The translations under genes and the position numbers were made by a program. The notes below the pieces were generated by a model. It did no database searches. It was not told the origin of the DNA and saw only the letters and a list, made by a program, of their open reading frames with translations. Below are positions 17,701-26,263 of a DNA stretch of 64,000 bases, in pieces (positions within the stretch are counted from its first letter, which is position 1; the number at the start of each line of letters is the position of its first letter). This DNA is from CAILZL01 sp049840395 (GTDB lineage Bacteria > Pseudomonadota > Gammaproteobacteria > Steroidobacterales > Steroidobacteraceae), in the NCBI GenBank assembly GCA_049840395.1, contig JASGLD010000005.1, positions 124,001 to 188,000 on the forward strand. The letters run 5' to 3'.

Positions 17701-18151
17701 GAAGGGCTGGGAACTGGCCGCCAAATTACGCGCCGTTCCCGAATTGCACGCGATGAAGATCATCATCGTCTCGGCCAATGCGCATGAATACACCGCCGGT
17801 GGCGAAGGTCATGTGCACGATGCCTTTGTGATGAAACCCATCGATCTGCAATCGCTGCTGGAATGCATCGGCTCGTTGTTACGACTTAAATGGGTGTACG
17901 ACCCGGCACATGCCGTCGATGATGCGGGCGACGCCAGCGCCACGGTGCCGGTCGGCGCGCGTCATCATCTGGATGATCTATACCAATTGGGCCGCATCGG
18001 TCACGTGCGCGGCATTCAATCCAAGCTGCAAGAGATTGAGGCAGAACATGCCGACAACAAACGCTTCGTCACGCAGCTGCGCGACTTGATCGGTAACTTC
18101 GATTTGCGGCGTTTCATGAACACTCTGGAAGGAATGCGCAAGAATGGCTAG
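14795..18151 (+). CDS. Transporter-type hybrid sensor histidine kinase (permease + HisKA/HATPase + receiver)
   Basis: A large membrane sensor of ~1118 residues. Residues ~10-490 resemble an NCS1-type nucleobase/cation permease with about twelve helices (RRQYNQWVATQTLEDYALRY, SFLACEAIGGAITLSYGF). Then come a cysteine-rich segment at ~497-534 (CSICENHF, CPAYSG, CSLCC, CRDLC), two more helices, a coiled coil, a kinase core with phospho-His ~680 in LSHEIRTPLNS, HATPase motifs NLLSNAIKYTE, DTGIGIP and GTGLGL, and a receiver with phospho-Asp ~963 in MIDISMPD. ATG 14795 fits the family N-terminus; an in-frame TTG at 14705 would add 30 residues. Divergence from urtA and its own sigma54 promoter suggest sensing urea or related nitrogen sources, which is inference. 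Confidence 0.9.
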   Translation: MIARQRIVRERRQYNQWVATQTLEDYALRYTADKARKSSFRVGNTALGPISFLACEAIGGAITLSYGFSNSLWAVVAFSVLMFLIGLPIAYHAAKAGVDIDLLTRGAGFGYMGSTITSLIYASFTFLLFAIEASIMSLALRMLFDIPLAIAHLISSLVVIPIAIFGFRLISKMQLVTQPIWLLLQFIPVLYIAWASPSDVAAWTHFTGSQGRADGSLDPLLFVTAASVLLSLLPQIGEQVDYLRFLPNRKSGKQAGWWGALLSTGPGWVFIGGFKLLVGSFLAVVALKIGIPVEQASQPTDMYFMAFTRTFQSPSFALVLMGIFVIVCQLKINVTNAYAGSIAWSNFFSRLTHSHPGRVVWLVFNVILALLLMEIGIFRAIESILVIYANFAAGWIGALTADLVINKPLGFSPKHIEFKRAHLYDINPVGVGALIISVLLSSLAFLGLFGQFMQVAAPFVALVVAFITAPIIAWITQGRYYLARPAEGIANEAEIRCSICENHFERNDIAFCPAYSGPICSLCCTLEARCRDLCKTNSRFSEQLVQWLGRLLPKPLVATLHTRAGQFFGLMLLFNLAIGFLLALINQQYSAAQPDARAVISDTLWLVFLSFMVFSGVAAWLIVLAHESRRSAEAESARQTTMLMEEIEAHQRTDAELQKAKEVAEAANLAKSRYIVGLSHEIRTPLNSIFGYAQLMERSNGAPTDNAVRVIRRSSEHLANLIDGLLDISKIEGGLLKLNRDKVQLQDFLDQIVNMFRLQAAAKGIEFRVQWPPNLPAYVHTDQKRLRQILINLLSNAIKYTERGHASLKLQYRSQVAEFEISDTGIGIPENELERVFQPFERGQAVHVRQIPGTGLGLTITKLLTEIMGGEIQVHSELDVGTRFTVKLLLSEALHTASDLSPQRVNDYVGPRVKLLVVDDDPLHTDIVQSLLQPLNFVLFTASNGQEGLQRAIECQPDLAMIDISMPDMKGWELAAKLRAVPELHAMKIIIVSANAHEYTAGGEGHVHDAFVMKPIDLQSLLECIGSLLRLKWVYDPAHAVDDAGDASATVPVGARHHLDDLYQLGRIGHVRGIQSKLQEIEAEHADNKRFVTQLRDLIGNFDLRRFMNTLEGMRKNG

Positions 18152-18310
18152 TTCGACAGTGCCAGAAAGCGCTGAAAGGCGCATTGCGGCGTTAAAACGG
18201 CTTGAAAAAGCCTCACGTACTCACCCAAGTAATTTTTTTGGCACTGCGTTTTTTCAAGCCGTTTTGCCTTGCACTGCATCCTTTGATCGCTTCCTGACGC
18301 TGTCGAACTA
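18149..18310. repeat. 162-bp imperfect palindromic element overlapping the kinase stop codon
   Basis: The left end TAGTTCGACAGTGCCAGAAA and the inverted right end TAGTTCGACAGCGTCAGGAA match in 17 of 20 positions. Similarity continues inward for about 60 bases to a perfect 16-base block AAAACGGCTTGAAAAA. The kinase TAG stop is the first codon of the element. It resembles a MITE or long-hairpin repeat and may also act as a terminator. The interval to 18326 has no gene. Confidence 0.75.
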
Positions 18311-18326
18311 AGAGTATGCAACATCA

Positions 18327-19271
18327 ATGACAAACGAACCCGAAACATTCAGGACTAGCACGCGACGCGACACCGTGCTGGTAGTGGACGACACGCCGGA
18401 AACCCTGGGCTTTCTCACCGACACGCTGGATCACGCCGGCTACACGGTGTTGATCGCGATTGACGGCGAAGCCGCGTTGGACTTGGTGGAACAGGTCACA
18501 CCCGATCTGGTGTTGATGGATGCAGTCATGCCCGGCATCAGCGGCTTCGAAGCCTGCCGACGCTTGAAGCATGAAAAATTTCTATCCAACCTGCCGGTGA
18601 TCTTCATGACCGGCTTGAGCGAAACCGAACATGTGGTGGAAGGCCTGGCGGCAGGCGGCGTCGACTATGTAACCAAACCCATCGTGGTGGATGAGTTACT
18701 GGCACGCATCCGGGTACACCTTGCCAATGCCCGCAAGGCATCCGGTTCGCAGGCGGTGCTCGATGCCACCGGTCGTTTCCTACTTGCCGCCGACCACAGC
18801 GGCCGCTTGTTATGGTGTACGCCCAAGGCGCGCCAACTGCTGGCTGAATTGCTGCCGGAATTCGGCACCACCGATAGCGAACAACGCCTGCCCACCGAAG
18901 TACAGTCACTGCTGAGTCATCTGCGCAATGTGCGCAATCCGGGCGGCAGCGATGGTCATCTCGATATAAACGGGAGAGGCCTGGAGTTTTCATTGCTCAG
19001 CTCCATCGGCCCCGATGAGTTTTTATTCCGTGTCACCGAAGTGCACTTGGGCAGCGACGAACAACTGCTGCAACAAACACTGGGGCTGACCCTGCGTGAA
19101 GCCGAAGTGCTGCTATGGATCAGTCGCGGCAAGTCGAATCGCGATATCGGTGAAATCCTGCAGATCAGCCCGCGCACCGTAAACAAACATCTGGAACAGG
19201 TGTTTGTGAAATTGGGCGTGGAGAATCGGGCATCGGCGGCAGCGAGGGCGGTAAGGGTGTTGGCGCGGTGA
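18327..19271 (+). CDS. LuxR-type DNA-binding response regulator
   Basis: The 314-residue product has an N-terminal receiver with acidic pocket D21/D22, phospho-acceptor D65 (LVLMDAVMPG), T95 and K117 (TKP). A middle PAS-like linker of about 110 residues follows, then a C-terminal LuxR helix-turn-helix (LTLREAEVLLWISRGKSNRD, ISPRTVNKHLEQVFVKLGV). It follows the permease-kinase gene on the same strand and is the obvious output partner for that hybrid kinase. Targets may be the urt/ure operon, which is inferred from location. Confidence 0.93.
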   Translation: MTNEPETFRTSTRRDTVLVVDDTPETLGFLTDTLDHAGYTVLIAIDGEAALDLVEQVTPDLVLMDAVMPGISGFEACRRLKHEKFLSNLPVIFMTGLSETEHVVEGLAAGGVDYVTKPIVVDELLARIRVHLANARKASGSQAVLDATGRFLLAADHSGRLLWCTPKARQLLAELLPEFGTTDSEQRLPTEVQSLLSHLRNVRNPGGSDGHLDINGRGLEFSLLSSIGPDEFLFRVTEVHLGSDEQLLQQTLGLTLREAEVLLWISRGKSNRDIGEILQISPRTVNKHLEQVFVKLGVENRASAAARAVRVLAR

Positions 19272-19274
19272 GAA

Positions 19275-19390
19275 GAAATTGATAATGGACAATTGATAAC
19301 GCGATCCACAAATCCGATGTAGGGCGCACTCGTGAGTGCGCCATCCAATATTTCATTGTTTATCGGCGCACACTCATGTTCGCCCTACTT
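19275..19390. repeat. Fragment of AT-rich repeat plus inverted TGTAGGGCGCACTCGTGAG repeat
   Basis: AATTGATAATGGACAATTGA at ~19278 is a fragment of the ureA-ureB repeat. From 19319, TGTAGGGCGCACTCGTGAGT pairs with GGCGCACACTCATGTTCGCC plus CTAC ending near 19388. The hairpin lies between the convergent response-regulator and tspO genes. Confidence 0.7.
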
Positions 19391-19397
19391 TCAAGTT

Positions 19398-19922
19398 TTA
19401 TAGCTGCGGATTCAAATCGCACAGCGTGTAGTTCAACGCCGCAGCGAAACTGACCCAGAACAAATAGGGCAGCAGCAACGCGCCTGCCCAACGATGCATT
19501 CGCCAGAACAACATGAAGTTGATCAGGATCGCCATCCACAACATGCCGATATCCAGCAAAGCGGCATGGCCGTCATGCAAACCGAAGAACAGCCAACTCC
19601 ATGCTGTGTTAACGATGAGCTGCAGGATGTAGACAGTCATCTCGAAACGCACATGACGCCACTCATGTTCACTGAGCAGCAGCCAGGCCGAGAAGGCGAT
19701 CAACACATACAGCACAGTCCATACCGGACCGAATAAATCGGCATGTGGCGCCCATGAAGGCTTGTTCAACATCTCGTAGAAAACCGGCGCGTCGACAGAA
19801 GCAATGGCGCCCAAGCCACCGACGATTGCCACCAGCACCAGCAACATTCCAAGATTCAGTAAATTTCCGCGACTCAATAACGGCTGCATTAACATCGGCT
19901 CCGGCGCGGTGAGCACCCGCAT
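19398..19922 (-). CDS. tspO: TspO/MBR family protein
   Basis: An integral membrane protein of 174 residues with five helices and the tryptophan-rich TspO pattern: NKPSWAPHADLFGPVWTVLY, FSAWLLLSEHEW, LQLIVNTAWSWLFFGLHDGH and PYLFWVSFAAALNYTL. TspO proteins bind porphyrins and related ligands and affect tetrapyrrole export or stress responses. Start could be ATG 19922 or an internal ATG about 10 codons on. It stands alone between a repeat and the antiporter gene. Confidence 0.93.
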   Translation of the reverse strand: MRVLTAPEPMLMQPLLSRGNLLNLGMLLVLVAIVGGLGAIASVDAPVFYEMLNKPSWAPHADLFGPVWTVLYVLIAFSAWLLLSEHEWRHVRFEMTVYILQLIVNTAWSWLFFGLHDGHAALLDIGMLWMAILINFMLFWRMHRWAGALLLPYLFWVSFAAALNYTLCDLNPQL

Positions 19923-20024
19923 GAGCAGAGTCGATGACTGGCATCAGTCACACCAGCGGCAAGGTGGGAATCAGCACGTCAGCCGGCACGCTATCGGCTT
20001 GTCGTGTGCAGTCTGACAAGCGTA

Positions 20025-21701
20025 CTAACGTGGCATGCCCAGTAAATCCAATGTGTCGTTAAGCAATGCATCCGCGCCGGCCAGCTCCGGCACAACCACC
20101 AGCGCGGCGCCGGCTTGCTTGAGTGATGCTTCGTCGCTGGCTTGTTCGGCACGTGCGGTGATGACCACATTGGGATTCAGCGCGCGTATCTGGCGAACCA
20201 CCGCCAGCGTCGCTTCATAATTCACCAGCGCCAGTATGACCAATCGTGCGTTCTCGATGGATGCCGCCTGCAACACGCTGGTCGACATCGCGCTGCCGTA
20301 GATGGCCTCGATGCCATCGGTCATGGCTTCGCGTACGCGCGGCAGCCGCGCATTCGATGACTACCAAGGGCATGCCCTTGGCGCGCAGGCCGTTGGCAAT
20401 GCTATGACCCACGCGTCCATAACCGATGATGACGGTATGCGCTTCCAAACCGCTGGCATGACCGACCAGATGCGCATTGGGATCGAACAAACGCCACAGC
20501 CCCGGCATCTGGGCCATGCGCCTGCCGAACCAGGGCGCAGTACGTAGCAGTGACGGCATCAATATGATGGTGAACAACGCGGCAGCCAGTATCAGTTTGT
20601 AACTGTCCATCGACAGATGGCCGCTGCTCAACCCGCCCTGTGCAAGTACGAAATTCAATTCACCGATGGGCACCATGCACAATGCAGTAAACGCGGCCGT
20701 GCGCGGCGTCAGTTGGAACGGCAGCACGCCGATCAAGGTGGCCAGTGCCTTGAGCAGCAGCGCCGCCAGGGTGAAGAACAGTACGGTCGACCAATGCTCG
20801 GCAATGAAGGGCAGGTCGATCAACATACCCACCGATACGAAGAACACCGTGGTGAACAAATCGCGCAGCGGCACGATCTCGGACAAGACCCGATGATCGA
20901 ACTCACTTTCCGACAACATCAGTCCGGCGAGAAAAGCGCCCAGTGCCGCAGATAGTCCGAGGCTGGCGCTGAACACCGCCGTGCCCAGCGCAATCACCGC
21001 CGCAGTCAGAATGAATAGTTCGGGCGAACGGCGGCGCGTGATGTAACTCATCACCACGGGCAGCACGCGCGCACCCACGTACAGACCGATGGCGACAAAT
21101 GCGGCCGCCTTGCCGATGGTCAACAATACGGTGAGCAACAAGCCGGATAGATCGCGCGTGGCGGTGGCCTCGGTACCGCCCAATAACGGCAGCAACACAA
21201 TCAACAAGACGATCAACAAATCCTGCACGATGGCCATCGACAGCAATAAACGGCCATGCGCCGAGGCCGCTTCGCCGCGATCCAGCAGCGTTTTGAGCAT
21301 GACCATAGAGCTACTGGCCGCCAACGCACACCCCATGAACACGCCTTCGACGGCATCGCCCTGCCAGCAAACAAACAACACCACGCCGCCGGCAATGGTG
21401 AGGACCACTTGCAACACCGTGGCCCACAACGCCACCTTGCCGACACGCGCCAGTTCCTTGACCGAGAAGGTCACGCCCAGCGCGAACATCAGAAAGATCA
21501 CGCCGACTTCAGCCAACGCCGCGATAGGCCCACCCTCACCATTCAAACTGGCGAAACCCGGCGTAAAGGCCCCATGACCACACCCGCCGCCAGATAGCCG
21601 GCCACCGGCGGCTGGCGCAGCAAGCTGGCCAGCAGCCCGCCCAGCCCGGCCACGGCCAGCACCACGGTCATGTTGACGATCAATCCAAACTCATCGCTCA
21701 T
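20025..21701 (-). pseudogene. Monovalent cation:proton antiporter-2 (KefB/KefC-like), broken by two single-base frameshifts
   Basis: The reading starts at ATG 21701 (MSDEFGLIVNMTVVLAVAGL). It runs off frame near 21564-21567, where GGGCCTTTACG would need one more T to continue as GPFTPGFASLNGEGG. The main frame 21546-~20350 carries the antiporter membrane domain and the start of a Rossmann domain (HTVIIGYGRVGHSIANGL). Near 20352-20358 a second base is missing: LVVIE should continue ARLPRVREAMTDGIEAIYGS in another frame, the C-terminal NAD-binding half to 20025. The pieces are otherwise intact and undecayed, so either recent inactivation or sequencing indels are possible. Confidence 0.85.
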
Positions 21702-21896
21702 CGCTTCGCTCTGTCCTTTTTGTTCATGGCTTTTCGCTCATGTCGGCCATCGGCAACTGCAACTTCTTCAGTGCCGTTCAGTCCAGACCGAGGCCCAGAT
21801 CGAATCCCAAACTAAAGTGGGGTGTTGCCAGTTTTGTGCCATGAACCATTTATGCTCTAAAGCAGTACAATCCGCCGCCCTCACAGCAAATAGACT

Positions 21897-24206
21897 ATGA
21901 AAGCGCGCACCAAAAAACTGCTGAAAAAATATCGGCCCTTTGCACTGGGTGCATTCGGGCTGGTGCTGTTGGCGTTGACCATTTGGATATTCACGCTGGA
22001 TCGGCAAATCCGCCAGCAATTCGAAGGCCGCCGCTGGACGCTGCCGGCCAAGGTGTACGCACAACCACTGGAACTCTACGCAGGTCAGGCGCTGACTGTC
22101 GATGAATTGCAGCGCGAGCTGGATAGACTGGGCTATCAACGCAGTGCGCGCATCACCCGCACCGGCAACTACCAGCGCAGCGACAGCCGTATCGATCTGG
22201 TGTCGCGACCGTTCCGCTTCGCGGACGAGAATCGCGCGCAGCAAACCGTATCGATCCGCTTCGACGGTAATCGCATCGAGCGACTGTGGGATGCCAAGGG
22301 CCAGGACGTTCCGGTGTTCCGCATGGACCCGCTGTTGATCGGCAGCATCTACCCCACGCAGGGCGAAGATCGCATCATCGTCACGCCGCAGGAGACACCG
22401 GCGCTGCTGCCTGCCACTTTAAAGATAGTGGAAGACCGGCGCTTCGACTCGCACTTTGGCGTCGACCCCCTCGGCATCATGCGTGCGCTCTGGACCAACA
22501 TCCGTAGCAGTAGCGGCCCATTGCAGGGCGGGTCCACACTGACGCAGCAGCTGGTGCGCAGCTACTTCCTCAACAATCGTCAGACCTTCAGTCGCAAGAT
22601 CACCGAAGCCATGATGGCCATATTGCTGGAAGTGCATTTCACCAAGGACGACTTGATGAATGCCTACATCAATGAAATCAATCTCGCACAGGAAGGCAGT
22701 CGCGCCATCCAGGGTTTCGGCCTGGCCAGTCAGTACTACTTCGGCAAGCCACTGGCCGAATTGCAGCTACATGAAATTGCCCTGCTGGTCACTGAAGTGC
22801 GCAGTTCTTCCTATTACAACCCGCGCAAGCGTCCAGAGCGTGCTCTGGCACGTCGCAATCTGATTCTGGATTTGATGGCCAAGTTCAACCTGGTGAAGCA
22901 GGAAGAAGCCGATCGCGCCAAGGCCAAGCCGCTGGGTTTAGTGAGTTCGGCCGGCACGCGCAGTGTGTACTACCCGGCCTTCCTCGATTACGTGCGCCGC
23001 ACTTTACGACGCGACTATCAGGAATCCGATCTCACCGAAGCCGGCCTGACGGTTTTCAGCACCCTTGATCCCTATGTACAGGCCAAAGCCGAGACGGCAC
23101 TGGTGTCGGAGCTACAGCGTCTGGACAAAAACACCAAACGCAAGGATGTCGATCTGGAAGGCGCAGTCGTAGTCACCTCGCCCTCCAATGGCGAAGTGCA
23201 GGCCATTGTCGGCGGACGCAATGTCAGCTACAGCGGTTTCAATCGTGCGCTGGATGCCAAGCGCAATATGGGCTCGCTGGCCAAGCCGGTGGTCTATCTC
23301 ACCGGCATTGAAAGCGGTCAGTTCAACGCCGCCAGCATCCTGAAAGACGAACCGGTCACCATCAAACTCGATAACAAGAAAACCTGGTCGCCACAAAACT
23401 ACGATCGCACCACCAATGGCCCCGTGCCTGCAGTGCGTGCACTGGCGCAGTCGCTCAATCTGGCCACCGTCGATCTGGGCATGCAGGTGGGCGTGAAAAA
23501 GATCGCCAAGGCCTTCGCCAGTCTGGGTATGAATGAAGCACCGCAGGCAGTGCCGTCCATGTTGCTGGGCGGTTTCAGCGTCACACCGGTGGAAGTGGCG
23601 CAGGTGTACACCACGCTGGCCAGTGGCGGGTTCCGTACCCCGCTGCGCGCGGTGCGTGCGGTGATTGATGAGCAGGGCAAGGAGCTGAAAGCCTTTCCCG
23701 TGGAAGTCACTGCGGTAGCCGATCCCACTGCGGTGTACCAGGTGCAGCGCATGATGGTGGAAGTGATGCGACGCGGCACCGGTGCGTCCGCAGCGTCTAA
23801 ATTGGGCGGACTGGTGGTCGCCGGCAAGAGCGGCACCTCTTCGGATTATCGCGACAGTTGGTTCGCCGGCTTCTCCGGCAACCATGTACTGATCACCTGG
23901 GTGGGTTACGACGATAACGAACCGACGCGCTTCACCGGCTCTACCGGCGCGCTGCCCATCTGGATACAGATCATGAGTGGCATCAACGGCACCTCATGGG
24001 ATCAACCCCTGCCCGAGGGCTTGACGGAAACGCAGATCGATTTCATGACCGGTCAGGGCGTGAATGACAGTTGCGCCGGCACCACGGGTTTGACGATTGC
24101 GGTTCCTAACGGTACCGAAATCCCGCTGCGTGAGGGTTGCACCGCGCCCAATGCAGGTGTTGCCGCGCGCGCAGGCAACTGGTTGCGCGGTATCATGGGC
24201 AAATGA
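21897..24206 (+). CDS. mrcB: Penicillin-binding protein 1B (bifunctional transglycosylase/transpeptidase)
   Basis: Class A PBP of 769 residues that polymerises and cross-links peptidoglycan in the periplasm. It has a short cytoplasmic tail, one anchor helix (residues ~15-33) and a UB2H-like region. The GT51 domain has catalytic E179 in EDRRFDSHFG and GGSTLTQQLVR. The transpeptidase domain has S460/K463 in GSLAKP, S518-L-N520 and KSGTSSD. The UB2H region and overall match indicate PBP1b rather than PBP1a. Its TGA overlaps the ATG of the lipoprotein gene at 24203. Confidence 0.96.
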   Translation: MKARTKKLLKKYRPFALGAFGLVLLALTIWIFTLDRQIRQQFEGRRWTLPAKVYAQPLELYAGQALTVDELQRELDRLGYQRSARITRTGNYQRSDSRIDLVSRPFRFADENRAQQTVSIRFDGNRIERLWDAKGQDVPVFRMDPLLIGSIYPTQGEDRIIVTPQETPALLPATLKIVEDRRFDSHFGVDPLGIMRALWTNIRSSSGPLQGGSTLTQQLVRSYFLNNRQTFSRKITEAMMAILLEVHFTKDDLMNAYINEINLAQEGSRAIQGFGLASQYYFGKPLAELQLHEIALLVTEVRSSSYYNPRKRPERALARRNLILDLMAKFNLVKQEEADRAKAKPLGLVSSAGTRSVYYPAFLDYVRRTLRRDYQESDLTEAGLTVFSTLDPYVQAKAETALVSELQRLDKNTKRKDVDLEGAVVVTSPSNGEVQAIVGGRNVSYSGFNRALDAKRNMGSLAKPVVYLTGIESGQFNAASILKDEPVTIKLDNKKTWSPQNYDRTTNGPVPAVRALAQSLNLATVDLGMQVGVKKIAKAFASLGMNEAPQAVPSMLLGGFSVTPVEVAQVYTTLASGGFRTPLRAVRAVIDEQGKELKAFPVEVTAVADPTAVYQVQRMMVEVMRRGTGASAASKLGGLVVAGKSGTSSDYRDSWFAGFSGNHVLITWVGYDDNEPTRFTGSTGALPIWIQIMSGINGTSWDQPLPEGLTETQIDFMTGQGVNDSCAGTTGLTIAVPNGTEIPLREGCTAPNAGVAARAGNWLRGIMGK

Positions 24207-24754
24207 ATTCAGCCACTCTGTCTCGCGCAACTGTCACTATCGGCGTGCTGCTGGCACTAGCGGCCTGCAGCACCATACAGCCCTATAGTGCGCCGACCGC
24301 GCCGGCCACGCCGCCGCCTGTGTACGCACCGGAAGCGCCTGCAGTGGAGATCCAACCGGTCTCCCCCACTATTTCAGTTGAGCCTGCGCAGCCGCTGCCA
24401 CCGGCTAATACGCGTACCTATAGTTTGAATGCCGCTTCGCGTGCGCTGGTCAACCAGGCCGAAACGCAGCGCAAGAGCAAAAACTTTGTGCAGGCCGCCG
24501 CCACGCTGGAACGCGCCCTGCGTATCGAACCCAATAACCCGCTGCTGTGGCTGGCCTATGGCGAACTACGCATGGATGAAGGCAACTATGCCCAGGCGGA
24601 AAACATGGGACGCAAGGCCGTAGCTTCTGCCACTGGCGATCCGCGCACGCAGGCCAATGCCTGGCGTTTGATTGCCGACAGTTTCAAAGCACGCGATAAG
24701 AACACTGAAGCACAACAGGCCTATGCGCGCGCCAATGCGCTGATGGGACGATAA
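24203..24754 (+). CDS. TPR-repeat lipoprotein, possible PBP1b partner
   Basis: A 183-residue product beginning at the ATG that overlaps the mrcB stop (ATGA). It has a signal peptide with lipobox LAAC (ATVTIGVLLALAACST), then a proline-rich linker and TPR-type helices (FVQAAATLERALRIEPNNPL, LRMDEGNYAQAENMGRKAVA). Lipidation and outer-membrane anchoring are likely. Tight coupling to mrcB suggests a role in regulating or scaffolding PBP1b, similar in position though not in sequence to LpoB. That role is inference. Confidence 0.85.
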   Translation: MNSATLSRATVTIGVLLALAACSTIQPYSAPTAPATPPPVYAPEAPAVEIQPVSPTISVEPAQPLPPANTRTYSLNAASRALVNQAETQRKSKNFVQAAATLERALRIEPNNPLLWLAYGELRMDEGNYAQAENMGRKAVASATGDPRTQANAWRLIADSFKARDKNTEAQQAYARANALMGR

Positions 24755-24797
24755 GAAGTAAAACCATCACGAGAACCGTGGTGCGAGATTTTTCACA

Positions 24798-24833
24798 CTC
24801 TCCCTAGCCCTCTCCCGCAGGCGGGAGAGGGGA
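24798..24833. repeat. GC-rich palindrome (CTCTCCCGCAGGCGGGAGAG)
   Basis: A compact inverted repeat CCCTCTCCCGCAGGCGGGAG with flanks matching the TCCC...GGGGA style of the ureB-ureC repeats. It sits between the convergent lipoprotein gene and the gene at 24865 and may act as a terminator. Confidence 0.7.
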
Positions 24834-24864
24834 CCGGCACGATAAGCATCGTATTGCTTATTTT

Positions 24865-25353
24865 TCAATTCACGCCATGGCAATTGGCCTTGGCATAGGC
24901 GATGAGCTGATTGACCTGCATCTGCATGGCTGCGTGCGCTCTGCCGAATTCCAGTTTGGTCTGCGCCGATAACTCACCGTAGCCATGCGCTGCGGCCAAC
25001 TCTTTACGCAGAATCACCATCTGCACATAGGTCTCGGCCTGCGGCTTGATCTCTGCCGGTGCGCTGTTGGCAATTTTGGTAACCGTTTCAATATTGCGAT
25101 TCCAGTCCGCTTCATCCTTGTTGCGCTCGCCATTCTCTCCTCCGCCGGCAGCACGTCGTGCCGACAGCGCTTGAAACAGCGCACAGAACTCGCTGGGTTT
25201 AACATCCGATGTCGCTGACTTGCTGGTAGCAACTTTGGGGATGTCGGTGGTTGCCTCGCTGGCGCCGCACGTGACGGTGTACAACATTGCACCTGCAATA
25301 ATGACGCACGACCTGCGAACCAGGGACAAACGAGATACATAACGCTGACACAT
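24865..25353 (-). CDS. Exported protein of unknown function
   Basis: A 162-residue product. ATG 25353 is preceded by a strong GGAGGT ribosome site; an ATG four codons upstream lies in that site and is not preferred. The N-terminus has a basic-hydrophobic signal (LSLVRRSCVIIAGAMLYTVTCGA) with a weak lipobox-like cysteine. The mature part is charged and helical (EIKPQAETYVQMVILRKELA), with two further cysteines (EFCALF, ANCHGVN) that could form a disulfide. No family is recognised, and no operon partners lie on this strand. Confidence 0.7.
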   Translation of the reverse strand: MCQRYVSRLSLVRRSCVIIAGAMLYTVTCGASEATTDIPKVATSKSATSDVKPSEFCALFQALSARRAAGGGENGERNKDEADWNRNIETVTKIANSAPAEIKPQAETYVQMVILRKELAAAHGYGELSAQTKLEFGRAHAAMQMQVNQLIAYAKANCHGVN

Positions 25354-25384
25354 AGACACCTCCATGAAAGTCAGATAGCTCTTC

Positions 25385-25425
25385 TGTAGGTCGGGTTTAG
25401 CTGCTTCAGCGTTACCCGACCTACA
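25385..25425. repeat. Palindromic TGTAGGTCGGGTT repeat, short variant
   Basis: TGTAGGTCGGGTTTAGC pairs with GTTACCCGACCTACA around the GCTGCTTCAGC loop. Fourth member of the GTAGGTCGGG family in the window, 40 bp upstream of the exported-protein start. The remaining bases to 25629 show no gene. Confidence 0.8.
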
Positions 25426-25629
25426 ATTGAGGAAGAATTTTCCGGCGCTACGCCATCATGATCGCGAAACTGTCGCCAAACAACGGCAGACACAATTGCA
25501 ATTAATACTTCATAAAGCCGCACAAGACTTGATGAAACAGCTGCCATCGACAACCGACATACCGGTGTCACCAAGCCGTCATTAATTTGTTGTACTTGTA
25601 GACGATCGGCCGCGGGCCACATTATCGGA

Positions 25630-26250
25630 ATGGCAATGCAAGAGTTCATGCAGGCGTTGCGCGTACAGCGCTGGGACGATCATCGTTACTACCATCACAG
25701 CCGCATCAATCAGACCCTGCATCTGATCAGCGCCTGTAGTTTTCTGGGTGCTTATGTATTGCTGTTCTCCGATCCGGCGGCAGCGGCATTGTTAGCCTGG
25801 CTGGTGGCCATGATCAGTCGGCAAAGCGGCCACTTCTTCTTCGAGCCCAAGGGCTACGATCACGTCAATCACGCCACTCATGAGCACAAGGAAGAAATCA
25901 AAGTGGGTTACAACCTGCAACGCAAGGTGGTGTTGATGGTTATCTGGGCACTATCGCCGCTGTTGCTGTGGTGGCGTCCCGATGCCTTCGGTCTGTTGAC
26001 GCCACATGACGATCTGGTCGGTTTCGCGCGCAATGTCGGTTTGATGTGGCTGGCCGTGGGCGTGGGTGGCCTGCTGTTCCGCACCATCCATCTGTTCTTC
26101 ATCAAGGATGTGCAAACCGGCTTGGTATGGTTGACCAAAATCCTCACCGATCCCTTTCACGATGTGAAGCTGTATCACCGAGCGCCGCTGTACTTGTTGC
26201 GCGGCGAATGGATCGATCCGATGCATGCCCAGCATGAAGCTGAGGCCTGA
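25630..26250 (+). CDS. Integral membrane protein, possibly DUF962/Mpo1-like
   Basis: A 206-residue product with four probable membrane segments. Early motifs YYHHSRINQTLHLISACSFL and a later GHFFFEPKGYDHVNHATHEH place histidines at the membrane surface, reminiscent of the DUF962/Mpo1 family (fatty-acid alpha-dioxygenase in yeast), though I cannot confirm membership. The C-terminal third has an amphipathic segment (KILTDPFHDVKLYHRAPLYL). It is convergent with the aminotransferase gene at 26264. Confidence 0.7.
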   Translation: MAMQEFMQALRVQRWDDHRYYHHSRINQTLHLISACSFLGAYVLLFSDPAAAALLAWLVAMISRQSGHFFFEPKGYDHVNHATHEHKEEIKVGYNLQRKVVLMVIWALSPLLLWWRPDAFGLLTPHDDLVGFARNVGLMWLAVGVGGLLFRTIHLFFIKDVQTGLVWLTKILTDPFHDVKLYHRAPLYLLRGEWIDPMHAQHEAEA

Positions 26251-26263
26251 TCGGCTATTTTGA

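Noticed and set aside
2053..25425. CRISPR array or transposon ends suggested by the recurring GTAGGTCGGG elements
   Set aside because: Copies are isolated palindromes kilobases apart, without regular spacers, target duplications or transposase genes.
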